Source: Sulfurimonas sp. HSL-1656 (GTDB lineage: Bacteria; Campylobacterota; Campylobacteria; Campylobacterales; Sulfurimonadaceae). From it: DNA of 64,000 bases. Position numbers and translations under genes: made by a program. Of this stretch, positions 36,801-43,026 are shown piece after piece. Position 1 is the first letter of the stretch; each line of letters begins with the position of its first letter. The DNA is taken from contig NZ_CP147915.1 of NCBI RefSeq assembly GCF_039645585.1, positions 186,001 to 250,000 on the forward strand, read 5' to 3'. The notes under the pieces were generated by a model that was given only the letters and a program-made list of their open reading frames with translations, did not search any database and was not told the origin of the DNA.

Positions 36801-38500
36801 AGAATCTCTCCCCCATTTTACCAGTTTTTGAATGGTTAATATCAAAACTGCCACGGCGTGCTATGCACTTACGGTATGCTGATACGAATGAGTTTTTGCA
36901 ATATGACGAAACTGGCAATTTCCTTGGTATCTACTTCTCAACCGACAAGAATTTTGCTGATCCAAGTCTTTTTATTCCTGTGATGGTTCTACGGCTCATC
37001 TTCACACCTGAAGAGATTGAATTCCTAGAACATTACGTCTCTTACATCAAGGTGGCCTATTCCAATCTTTCCCCTGTTAAATTTGATGGGGGAGACTTTG
37101 GCTTGATCCAGCCGCTCTTTCCCCATCATGAACGTAATGATGTTATTGCCAAGCATGTGCTCGATGGATATCACAAAAAGACGATGATGGTGACACAGCT
37201 TGAGGTCAATAGACTCGCGAAACAAGGCAAATACGATGATCACTACGATGAAAGTCAGCTCGACCGCATGAGGGAATACCTCAGTACGCTTATCCTCGTA
37301 CAGACAAGAAACAATCGTAATGACACAATTAAAGTGCCGGAATCTTATGAAGCCATTGGATTGCTTACAGAACAAAATGCAGTTAAAGACTTCACGGATT
37401 CACAGGGCATCCACAATTTGCGGCATGCTGGGGCAACAGCTCTTGCGCATATTGGACTTGATCTAACACAGATAAAAGTGATAACAGGGCACAAATCAGA
37501 TGCCGTACTGCTCACTGTGTATTTGCATGGTGAAACGACATCGTTACGGACTATGGTACAAAATGCATTTTCAACGCTCCGTGATCTTCATGGCACGGCT
37601 CGCGATGTAGGTGAAAGGTTTGTGAATCGGATTGCAAAAGCTGCAATTGAAAGTGAAGACCCTGGCTCTATTCTGAATATTCTCAAGGAAAATGGGTTTA
37701 TGACAGCGCCGAGAAACATCAAAAACAAAGATAGCGATATTTTTGGCTCAGGAAGTAGCTATCGTGCAGATGGGCGTGTTGAAAATGGTCTGGAAATAGC
37801 GGCAACTTTTCATCCTGCGACCTGGAAAGTCTCCAATGTCGGTATCTGCCCAGTCGATGGACGCTGTCCGGAAGGAACCAATGGTTGCTGCGGGCTTTGC
37901 CCGCTCAATGTATTCCATATCGCCTTCATCGAAGGTTTCATTAACAAGATTCAAGATACCCTGATCGAACTAAAGCTTATCAATAACAAAATCGCCGAAT
38001 CAAAGGTGACGGGGAATATTGGAGGCCTTGAACAGTTAAAGACCCATCACCAGCATCTAATGTCGGAATTGCTTGGTTGGTACGACGTTATTCAGATGCT
38101 TGAGGAGCAGTATAAGACATTGGATCAGACCAAGAACGAAAGTGGTGCACTTCCAGCTAAGACGATAGGTGACAGATTGGTTGCGTTTCGTGTCGCCAGT
38201 ATAGATGAGGCAATGATGGAGGCCATTGTCACTGGTCGTACTATCCTGGAGGATACGGTTTCGCATGACAATTACATTGCTAGGCTTAGTTACAAGGTAT
38301 ATCTGCAGGCCGGCAAGCACTATGACTCTGAGACGATTGGAAAAATGGAAAAAGAAGGCCTAGAATGGCTGATAGCTAAATATGCCAAGTGTGATATTAA
38401 ACAAAAAAAGAAGCTTCTTGAGCGATATACTGGTGAGAAGTTGTGTCTCTTTACAAATAACAAATTAGAAGATGGCAAAAGTAAAATTGTGACTGTTTGA
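33887..38500 (+). CDS. Giant tyrosine recombinase with HTH-like repeats, GmtZ-like
   Basis: 1,537-aa recombinase, third member of the presumed trio. Residues 6-383 are six tandem 63-aa repeats resembling helix-turn-helix units. A long middle region (about 390-1,050) has no recognised motif. The catalytic domain shows H1176 and R1179 in HNLRHAGATALAHIG, H1202 in ITGHKSD and the nucleophile Y1212 in LLTVYLHGE. A Cys cluster (C1321 to about C1338, ICPVDGRCPEGTNGCCGLCP) may bind zinc, and a coiled coil lies near the C-terminus. Its size is far above ordinary integrases and matches GmtZ-type proteins. Translation is coupled to the upstream gene by ATGA. Confidence 0.75.
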   Translation: MKKNRSSREIDLDIRAACQKLVKADKTYFRSENALLEALGTDQKTLTEARRLIVGEFGIQWNQRQKRRSPKEVDQGILDVCQKLVETGNTYFKSEASLLKVLAIDSQTLTEARRLIVKGFGIQWNKKENLRSSEEVDQEIRDVCQRLVETGKTYFKSENVLFTELGINGISFTEARRLIVTGFGIQWDKRENVRSSKEVDQGIHDICQKLVEGDKTYFRSEASLVRELGIDRATFTEVRQLIVRGFGIQWDKREGNRTPEEVEQGIRDVCQRLVETGKTYFKSEDALLKALGVNHSVFSEARQLIVIGFGIQWEKREGNRTPEEVDQGIRDVCQRLVQADQTHFKSEHALRKELGVFRSRFSEARRLIVKGFGITWDKEIILSENITLALQAAEEDDIKLESIEALVEFSSDILSRTIQLGKLQKDDKRAILALTNQIKGFDIAQSKNIVEEAAAELTLQGKSDFWIMELKFQLYLNGYYLSEETITRSLILLEHDVDSTFEGHIDKRLRLAIHAREEGIPSIKYTKNLPAINTSEKASIYLKLSIKSEKRFMSLWKEYALFAIDNDLIGNVSKTYIRLNWDGKLESLLALNESYARAFFLDDEHIDMLKEMSYEGLAALALLASRNAKQSLSKVFQSLSFRVRGFFLFLNSKGYALYHSKYIVSLGEDKTRKAIKLLLDSSPVFPLYEKVLNGGCVNPDQKSIIKFKRKNALLNAYYLALATNPEANLLSLTSEQIAAYVESTRGYAKVAGVLWHNQFIYDLLYGNGNENAIRPKEKPTLEAWLKLEIQRTISRYSDNVFTWYEELLQQVLGLANFRLEEEKNTFLTVKKLLWACLYLLEYLSSFDHKLSRKELMDAFNPLESKTKHRMYEWAKARGEESKYRQATSSFKLIFDHIGIEEYQGVFLGTMKLQAQTSARRLVRKGMELTVYQTLQEVARRKPPMSRIYVLKRNANDEKRSLIDLSWWPFADKNLSPILPVFEWLISKLPRRAMHLRYADTNEFLQYDETGNFLGIYFSTDKNFADPSLFIPVMVLRLIFTPEEIEFLEHYVSYIKVAYSNLSPVKFDGGDFGLIQPLFPHHERNDVIAKHVLDGYHKKTMMVTQLEVNRLAKQGKYDDHYDESQLDRMREYLSTLILVQTRNNRNDTIKVPESYEAIGLLTEQNAVKDFTDSQGIHNLRHAGATALAHIGLDLTQIKVITGHKSDAVLLTVYLHGETTSLRTMVQNAFSTLRDLHGTARDVGERFVNRIAKAAIESEDPGSILNILKENGFMTAPRNIKNKDSDIFGSGSSYRADGRVENGLEIAATFHPATWKVSNVGICPVDGRCPEGTNGCCGLCPLNVFHIAFIEGFINKIQDTLIELKLINNKIAESKVTGNIGGLEQLKTHHQHLMSELLGWYDVIQMLEEQYKTLDQTKNESGALPAKTIGDRLVAFRVASIDEAMMEAIVTGRTILEDTVSHDNYIARLSYKVYLQAGKHYDSETIGKMEKEGLEWLIAKYAKCDIKQKKKLLERYTGEKLCLFTNNKLEDGKSKIVTV
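33902..35035 (+). repeat. Six tandem 189-bp coding repeats
   Basis: Six in-frame units of 63 codons without gaps. Conserved positions include EVDQ at the start, the CQ-LV pair, YFKSE, ALG at 33-35, and F-EAR-LIV--FGIQW near the end. Units 3-5 are nearly identical, so expansion looks recent. Positions 37-40 read DQKT, DSQT, NGIS, DRAT, NHSV, FRSR. Confidence 0.9.
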
Positions 38501-38505
38501 GAGGG

Positions 38506-38533
38506 TTGGCCGGCGCGCTAATTGCACCGGCAA
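38506..38533. terminator. Hairpin between convergent island genes
   Basis: TTGGCCGGCGCGC-TAATT-GCACCGGCAA: an imperfect GC-rich stem between the ends of the recombinase gene and the minus-strand gene. There is no T run, so termination is possible but unproven. Confidence 0.3.
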
Positions 38534-38541
38534 AGTTTATG

Positions 38542-38847
38542 TCAGTTTTCGTGCACTTCGTGTAAGAAGCAGCCAGCACGGATCGCAATTTGGTCGATAA
38601 TATCGAAGTCCTGATGGTATTCGTCGATGCCGACAACCCATGCCCTTCCCATTCTCTCGCCATCGGCAAGATCAAGCTCCGTTGCGTTTGCCGGTACGGC
38701 AATGTACGCTTGGTTGCCTCTTAATATATTTTCTGCGAATGTTTGTTCGGTAATCGCAGGATACCCATCCTCATCAATGCCAAAATAGAATTGGTCCCAA
38801 AGTCGATCAGCATTTTCGCTGATGATCAAGTAGTTTCTTGCTGTCAT
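38542..38847 (-). CDS. Hypothetical protein at right island end
   Basis: 101-aa acidic cytosolic protein that I do not recognise. It begins TARNYLIISENADRLWDQF, contains GIDEDGYPAITEQTFAENIL and ends CFLHEVHEN. ATG at 38,847 is chosen because AAAAGGACGT precedes it; the upstream ATG at 38,880 lacks a ribosome-binding site. Base composition here looks less AT-rich than the rest of the island. It is convergent with the large recombinase and lies inside the inferred island boundary, 240 nt from the comM junction. Confidence 0.6.
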   Translation of the reverse strand: MTARNYLIISENADRLWDQFYFGIDEDGYPAITEQTFAENILRGNQAYIAVPANATELDLADGERMGRAWVVGIDEYHQDFDIIDQIAIRAGCFLHEVHEN

Positions 38848-38961
38848 TCGACGTCCTTTTTGGCAGGTGCATGATTGCATCGGGCCGTCGGCATATGTAC
38901 GAGGATATTATACCTTACGCAGTTAATGCATAGTTTTGATTAGTAGTGTTGGGGATAGGAT

Positions 38962-39071
38962 TTGTTGATAGATAAATGAAATATTCAACATTGTAATCAA
39001 CACAATATACAATATGTTGATTTTGTAAAATCACTTATTTATTGGTAAATTATATATTTCAACATTGTTGA
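38962..39071. repeat. TGTTGA/TCAACA cluster at right island end
   Basis: TTGTTGATA (38,962), TTCAACATTGTAATCAACAC (38,984-39,003), AATATGTTGATTTT (39,011) and the near-palindrome TCAACATTGTTGA (39,059-39,071). The AATATGTTGATT unit is shared with the left end. Probable recombinase-binding array. Confidence 0.6.
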
Positions 39072-39077
39072 TAAAGT

Positions 39078-39746
39078 TCAAATGAGATTCGCACTGATGA
39101 GCGCGGCGCGCTTTGCGACCTCCTGACCGCGTATCTCCCTGAAATCATCGGGATAATGCTTTCGGTAGTAGTAACGCACCCCGCCAAGGGTTTGTGCGGG
39201 GAAGGGGATGGCTTTCGGCTCCGCCGGGTGTACTTCGGCTCCGGGTTCCGCTTTGAAAAAGGCGATGGCTTCGCGCAGTGTGGCCGCACCGATAAAGGTG
39301 ATGCCGGGGATATTGGAGAGCTTGTCGAGTGCTTCCAGGGGAACGACGGCTTTTTGCAGCACGCCCCGGTTGGCCAGGGAGAGGATCAGCGGGTAGAGCA
39401 TGGCGTTTTCCTTGATGCTCCCGTCAAGTCCAAGCTCTCCGAACGCGTACCACTCGGAAAAGTCCTCTTCGGCACTGTCGAGGGCGATCAGGAGGGCCAT
39501 GGCGAGGTCGAACTGGCTGCCATGTTTCTCGATATCGCTGGGGCTGAGGTTGATGGTGATGCGTTTCGGCGGGAAGGTAAAGTCGTTTGCGAGCAGGGCG
39601 CTTTTGACCCGTTCCCGCGCCTCGGAAATGGATGAAGAGGCCAGCCCCACGACGGTGAAGGAGGGAAGACCGCGTGTCAGCGTGGACTCGACAGTGACCG
39701 GAAGTGCGTCGATGCCTTCGAGGGTGGCACATTTGAGCTGTTTCAT
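39078..39746 (-). pseudogene. comM: comM, N-terminal half (interrupted by island)
   Basis: Reads MKQLKCATLEGIDALPV, GLPSFTVVGLASSSISEARERVKSALL, RITINLSPSDIEKHGSQFDLAMALL and FGELGLDGSI, the ComM N-terminal (Lon-like fold) domain, up to GQEVAKRAALISA; then three codons (NLI) of island sequence and a stop. The remaining AAA+ part lies at 21,032-21,887. The start at 39,746 follows GGGAG by seven bases. The truncated product of about 222 aa lacks the entire ATPase, so ComM function must be lost unless another copy exists. Confidence 0.92.
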
Positions 39747-39782
39747 GACATTACTCCCATAGGTCAGGAGGTATAGTAGCAC

Positions 39783-40047
39783 TTGTAAATTTATATGAAC
39801 ATTAAATGTTAATAAACGTTTTGGTCCTCTTCTGCTTTTATTGAACTGTTTTGCAGTGCGTTGATCAAGGATCTGTCATGCGGTATTCCCCTAATAAACC
39901 GAATATGGATTGATAGTGTAGTTGTGGAGAGGAAAGATTTTAAAAATTCATATAAAAAAAAACCGTTGAATCTAAAATAAGTATGCTTATTTATTTTTAA
40001 GTAATATGGCTCAATAATACATATAAATATGAATATATGTTGTGTTT
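39783..40047. other. AT-rich intergenic region
   Basis: No ORF. It contains the palindrome AACATTAAATGTT (about 39,798-39,810) and a hairpin AAATAAG-TATG-CTTATTT followed by ATTTTTAA (39,975-39,998). A cluster of TATAAA/TATATG boxes at 40,022-40,040 could be the promoter for the leader RNA and lipoprotein gene. Confidence 0.5.
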
Positions 40048-40135
40048 TGACAGACCCCCGGCAAGGGCATCGGCCACTGGCAATGGGCCGAAAAGCCTTG
40101 AGTCTAGGGTTGTCAGGATACGGGAAAAGCATGCA
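40048..40135 (+). promoter_or_regulatory. Structured leader RNA, possible c-di-GMP-I-like riboswitch
   Basis: GC-rich island in an AT-rich leader. TGACA-g-ACCC (40,048-40,057) pairs with GGGTTGTCA (40,107-40,115). It encloses GGC-AAGGGCAT-CGGCC...GGGCCG-AAAA-GCC and the tail TTGAGTCTA. The string GGGCCGAAAAGCC...GTCTA recalls the GEMM core (GGGACGCAAAGC...GGTCTA), but the GCAAACC segment is altered. It ends 30 nt before the lipoprotein start. RNA structure is well supported; the class is a guess. Confidence 0.4.
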
Positions 40136-40165
40136 GATTTGGCAAGCGTATAGAAGGAGTCCAAA

Positions 40166-40315
40166 ATGAAGTATACATTGTTGGGAGTGTTCAGCATCCT
40201 GATGGCCGCCATGCTGCTGGGCGGCTGCGGCGGCGGTTCCGGCGGCGACAGCAGCGATCCGACATCGGGTAGCGACTGGGACCAGATGGAATGGGACAAA
40301 GGCCAGTGGCAGTAG
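40166..40315 (+). CDS. Small lipoprotein
   Basis: 49-aa prelipoprotein: MKYTLLGVFSILMAAMLLGGC gives a signal peptide with lipobox LGGC (Cys21 acylated), followed by GGGSGGDSSDPTSGS and a Trp/Asp-rich tail DWDQMEWDKGQW. GAAGGAG is nine bases ahead of the ATG. Function unknown; such a short mature peptide could be a surface decoration or a co-factor for the exported protein encoded 37 nt downstream. It lies behind the structured leader. Confidence 0.7.
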   Translation: MKYTLLGVFSILMAAMLLGGCGGGSGGDSSDPTSGSDWDQMEWDKGQWQ

Positions 40316-40352
40316 GTAGGAGTAAAAAATGAAAAAGCAAGAAGGAGTTGAG

Positions 40353-41165
40353 ATGAAAACGAAAATGATCACTGTAGCGGCAGCCTTCATGATGACTTCG
40401 GGTATGGCGGGTGCGGCCGACTTTGTGACACTGCCGAATACGTTTACGCCGAATACCACGGCGAAAGCATCCGAAGTGAATGCGAATTTTGAAGCGGTTG
40501 CGGCCGGGGCCAATACAAACAATGCGTCGATCGCCGAGCTTAATACGACGAAGCAGAACCGGGTCTCATCCTATTGTGCGGCCGGAAGCTCGATCCGTGT
40601 GATCAATGCCAACGGAACAGTGACGTGTGAAACGGATGATATCGGTGCGGGGGACATCACCGGTGTCATTGCAGGCGCTGGTCTGACCGGCGGCGGAACG
40701 TCAGGCGATGTGACGCTGAAGCGGGCCGGCGGGTATGTGTCCATTCATAATTCGCAGCTTGTTTCCACTAATAGCGCAACGTCGCCAATGTATTATGGAT
40801 ATACGTATGCCTACTTCGGGTTTGGTTCCTCCGCAAGTGCCATGGCCTTCGCCAGCGTCAACCTTCCGCACGGGGCTACGGTCACGAGCCTGACGTGTTC
40901 ATTTTACAACAACGACCCGTCTTCGGCGAACAATCCGGAAGTAGTACTTGGGAGAATCACACCGGCAGGTTCCGCGGCGAACCTGGCCACTGTTGCTGCC
41001 GGAGGGGACAGTGTATCCCTCCAGACTGTGACAGATTCATCCATCTCCTTCTCAGTCGTCGATAACCAAAATTACAGCTATTATCTCTATTATTATCCTC
41101 GCGATGGGGATATTTCGGGTTCAAACAAGAGATTTCACAGCTGTCAGATAGGCTATACCTTCTAG
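40353..41165 (+). CDS. Exported protein with VNANF motif
   Basis: 270-aa secreted protein. Signal peptide KTKMITVAAAFMMTSGMAGAA is followed by FVTLPNTFTPNTTAKASEVNANFEAV, a short N-terminal motif found at the start of many exported adhesin- or tail-fibre-like proteins. A Gly/Thr-rich collar (GAGDITGVIAGAGLTGGGT) and a beta-rich, Tyr-rich C-terminal domain with three Cys follow. The start at 40,353 follows GAAGGAG; an upstream ATG at 40,329 would place extra codons before the signal peptide. Probably a surface-exposed trimeric or fibre-like protein (inference). Confidence 0.7.
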   Translation: MKTKMITVAAAFMMTSGMAGAADFVTLPNTFTPNTTAKASEVNANFEAVAAGANTNNASIAELNTTKQNRVSSYCAAGSSIRVINANGTVTCETDDIGAGDITGVIAGAGLTGGGTSGDVTLKRAGGYVSIHNSQLVSTNSATSPMYYGYTYAYFGFGSSASAMAFASVNLPHGATVTSLTCSFYNNDPSSANNPEVVLGRITPAGSAANLATVAAGGDSVSLQTVTDSSISFSVVDNQNYSYYLYYYPRDGDISGSNKRFHSCQIGYTF

Positions 41166-41177
41166 GAAGGCAGAGAG

Positions 41178-41873
41178 ATGTTACGCCGCCAAATAACAGG
41201 CATTGTTCTGCTGGGCAGCGTGGCTTTGGCCGTTTTTTCTCTGCAGGCAAGGTGGAAAGAGGGGGGTGCTTCACGCCCGGCAGTTGAAGCCTTAGAGAAA
41301 CCGATCCAAGCGCCGGTCGGGCATGACGATGCCACATCAATGGAAATTCCGCTCCCAATATTCACTTTTTCTGCCGTTATGTGGGAGGAAAACAGCAGCC
41401 ATCGGGCACTTGTCGGCGTGCGTGGCGGCTCCGGTCGTTGGTGCCGTGTCGGTGACAGGGTCGCCGATGGGTACAGGATTCATGCAATTGAGGCGGATCG
41501 GGTGACGCTTGTGAGTGATCAGAGGGCTTATTACGAGCTCGCACCGGGGGAAGGTGCCGAACCCGACCCGGGCAAAGATGAACCGTTGTCCGACGACGTT
41601 GGCACGGATCTCCCCGAAGAGGCAGTCGATCTGGGAGAGGGGCAGTACGTCATATATGGGCCTGACGTGTCCGGTGCTACTAATGATGAAGCGGAAAACC
41701 TGCAAGGCAGTGAACTCGATCCCGATCAGATCATCGAATACGGCCCGGTTATCTTGGAAGAGATCGAAGCGGAAGCGGCGAAGGATGTCAAGGTGCGGCC
41801 CGACCCGGACCAGAAGGTCGTATACGGACCGGACGTGAGCGGGGATACCCCTGAAACGTCAGACGCGCTGTGA
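41178..41873 (+). CDS. Single-pass periplasmic protein, GspC/PilP-like region
   Basis: 231-aa protein with an N-terminal signal anchor (ITGIVLLGSVALAVFSLQA). Residues 60-120 (FTFSAVMWEENSSHRALVGV...WCRVGDRVADGYRIHAIEADRVTLV, read in parts) resemble the homology region of GspC/PilP inner-membrane components of type II secretion/type IV pili. The C-terminal 110 residues are very acidic with repeated YGPDVSG/EYGPV units preceded by DPDQ. No other secretion genes are in the window. It follows the exported protein gene by 12 nt, so it is likely the third gene of the same unit. Confidence 0.6.
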   Translation: MLRRQITGIVLLGSVALAVFSLQARWKEGGASRPAVEALEKPIQAPVGHDDATSMEIPLPIFTFSAVMWEENSSHRALVGVRGGSGRWCRVGDRVADGYRIHAIEADRVTLVSDQRAYYELAPGEGAEPDPGKDEPLSDDVGTDLPEEAVDLGEGQYVIYGPDVSGATNDEAENLQGSELDPDQIIEYGPVILEEIEAEAAKDVKVRPDPDQKVVYGPDVSGDTPETSDAL

Positions 41874-41894
41874 CACCCGGCAAGGGTGCCGAGG

Positions 41895-42416
41895 TCAGCT
41901 GCCCTTCTTCTCTTTCTGGATCCGCTTGTACTCTTTTTCGAACTTCTTGCGGCGGGTGTAGGTGAGTTTTTCGATGAAGAGCTTGCCGGCGAGGTGGTCC
42001 ATCTCGTGCTGGACGGCGACGCTGAGCAGGCCGTCGGCCTCGAGCACCTGTTCGTTGCCGTGGCGGTCTTGGTAGCTGACGGTGACCGTCTCGAAGCGCT
42101 CGACGTCTTCGTAGAAGCCCGGGACGCTGAGGCACCCCTCCTGGTAGAAGGTCTTGCCGTCACTGAGGACGATCTGCGGGTTGATGATCTCCAGCAGCTG
42201 CGCTTTGTCCTGTTCGCCCTGCTCGTCGGGGATGTTGATGACCAGGACCTGGACCGGGTTGGCCACCTGGATGGCCGCCAGGCCGATGCCGTTGGAAGCG
42301 ATCATCGTTTCGTACATGTCATCCAGGAAGGTATGCAGGGCTTCGTCGAAGTGCTCAACAGGTTTGGAGACCTGTTTGAGACGTTTATCGGGGTAGGTGA
42401 CGATCGGAAGCTGCAT
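41895..42416 (-). CDS. def: Peptide deformylase
   Basis: Removes the formyl group from nascent N-termini; Fe2+/Zn2+ enzyme, 173 aa. The three family motifs are present: GIGLAAIQV (motif 1), EGCLSVPG (motif 2, metal Cys) and QHEMDHLAGKLF (motif 3, metal His pair and Glu). ATG at 42,416 gives the expected N-terminus QLPIVTYPDKRL. It is the last gene of tig-clpP-def, 16 nt after clpP: three proteins that act on nascent or unfolded chains. Confidence 0.97.
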   Translation of the reverse strand: MQLPIVTYPDKRLKQVSKPVEHFDEALHTFLDDMYETMIASNGIGLAAIQVANPVQVLVINIPDEQGEQDKAQLLEIINPQIVLSDGKTFYQEGCLSVPGFYEDVERFETVTVSYQDRHGNEQVLEADGLLSVAVQHEMDHLAGKLFIEKLTYTRRKKFEKEYKRIQKEKKGS

Positions 42417-42432
42417 GGGAAGCGTCCGTCGC

Positions 42433-43023
42433 CTATTTCTTCGCGTTTTTGACGAGGACTTCGTCGATAATGCCGTAGGTTTTAGCTTCTTCGGCACTCA
42501 TGAAGAAGTCGCGGTCGGTGTCTTTCTCGACCTTTTTGAGGCTCTGGCCGGTGTTCTTGGCGAGAATACCGTTGAGCTCCTTTTTCATGCGCAGGATCTC
42601 GTTGGCCTGGATCTCGATATCGGTCGCCTGTCCCTGGGCGCCGCCGAGGGGCTGGTGGATCATGATACGCGCGTGCGGCAGGGCGAAACGTTTGCCCTGG
42701 GCGCCGGAACTGAGCAGGAAGGAGCCCATGGAGGCCGCCTGGCCGATACAGATCGTCGCGACGTCGGGACGGATGTAGTTCATCGTATCGAAGATCGCCA
42801 TCCCGGAGGTGACGACGCCGCCCGGGGAGTTGATGTAGAAGTAGATGTCTTTATCCGGATCCTCCGCTTCGAGGAAGAGCATCTGTGCGACGATGGTCGA
42901 AGCGACGGCGTCATTGACCTCGCCGCTGAGCATGATGATGCGGTCCTTCAGAAGGCGGGAGTAGATGTCGTACGAGCGTTCGCCGCGCGCACTTTTTTCA
43001 ATGACATACGGAATATAGCTCAT
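42433..43023 (-). CDS. clpP: ATP-dependent Clp protease proteolytic subunit
   Basis: Serine protease subunit (196 aa) forming the tetradecameric barrel fed by ClpX/ClpA. Catalytic Ser is in [12 protein letters not shown], His in [11 protein letters not shown] and Asp in the following helix ([12 protein letters not shown] contains the conserved RD-FMS block). The N-terminus [24 protein letters not shown] is canonical. Only three nt separate it from tig, indicating one transcript. Confidence 0.98.
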   Translation of the reverse strand: MSYIPYVIEKSARGERSYDIYSRLLKDRIIMLSGEVNDAVASTIVAQMLFLEAEDPDKDIYFYINSPGGVVTSGMAIFDTMNYIRPDVATICIGQAASMGSFLLSSGAQGKRFALPHARIMIHQPLGGAQGQATDIEIQANEILRMKKELNGILAKNTGQSLKKVEKDTDRDFFMSAEEAKTYGIIDEVLVKNAKK

Positions 43024-43026
43024 GGG

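Larger units (their letters stand above)
21888..39089. mobile_element. GMT-like genomic island inserted in comM
   Basis: About 17.2 kb of visibly AT-rich sequence separates two co-linear halves of comM. The left boundary follows the comM codons GMHN (21,881-21,887) and the right boundary follows codons ISA (39,090 upward). A tyrosine recombinase gene lies just inside the left end; a coiled-coil gene and a giant tyrosine recombinase gene lie near the right end. Their sizes and order match the gamma-mobile-trio GmtY, GmtX and GmtZ, as I recall them, that marks defence islands. The cargo (Avs-like NTPase, SRAP, nuclease, HipS-like protein) fits. Boundaries are inferred to within a few bases. Confidence 0.85.
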
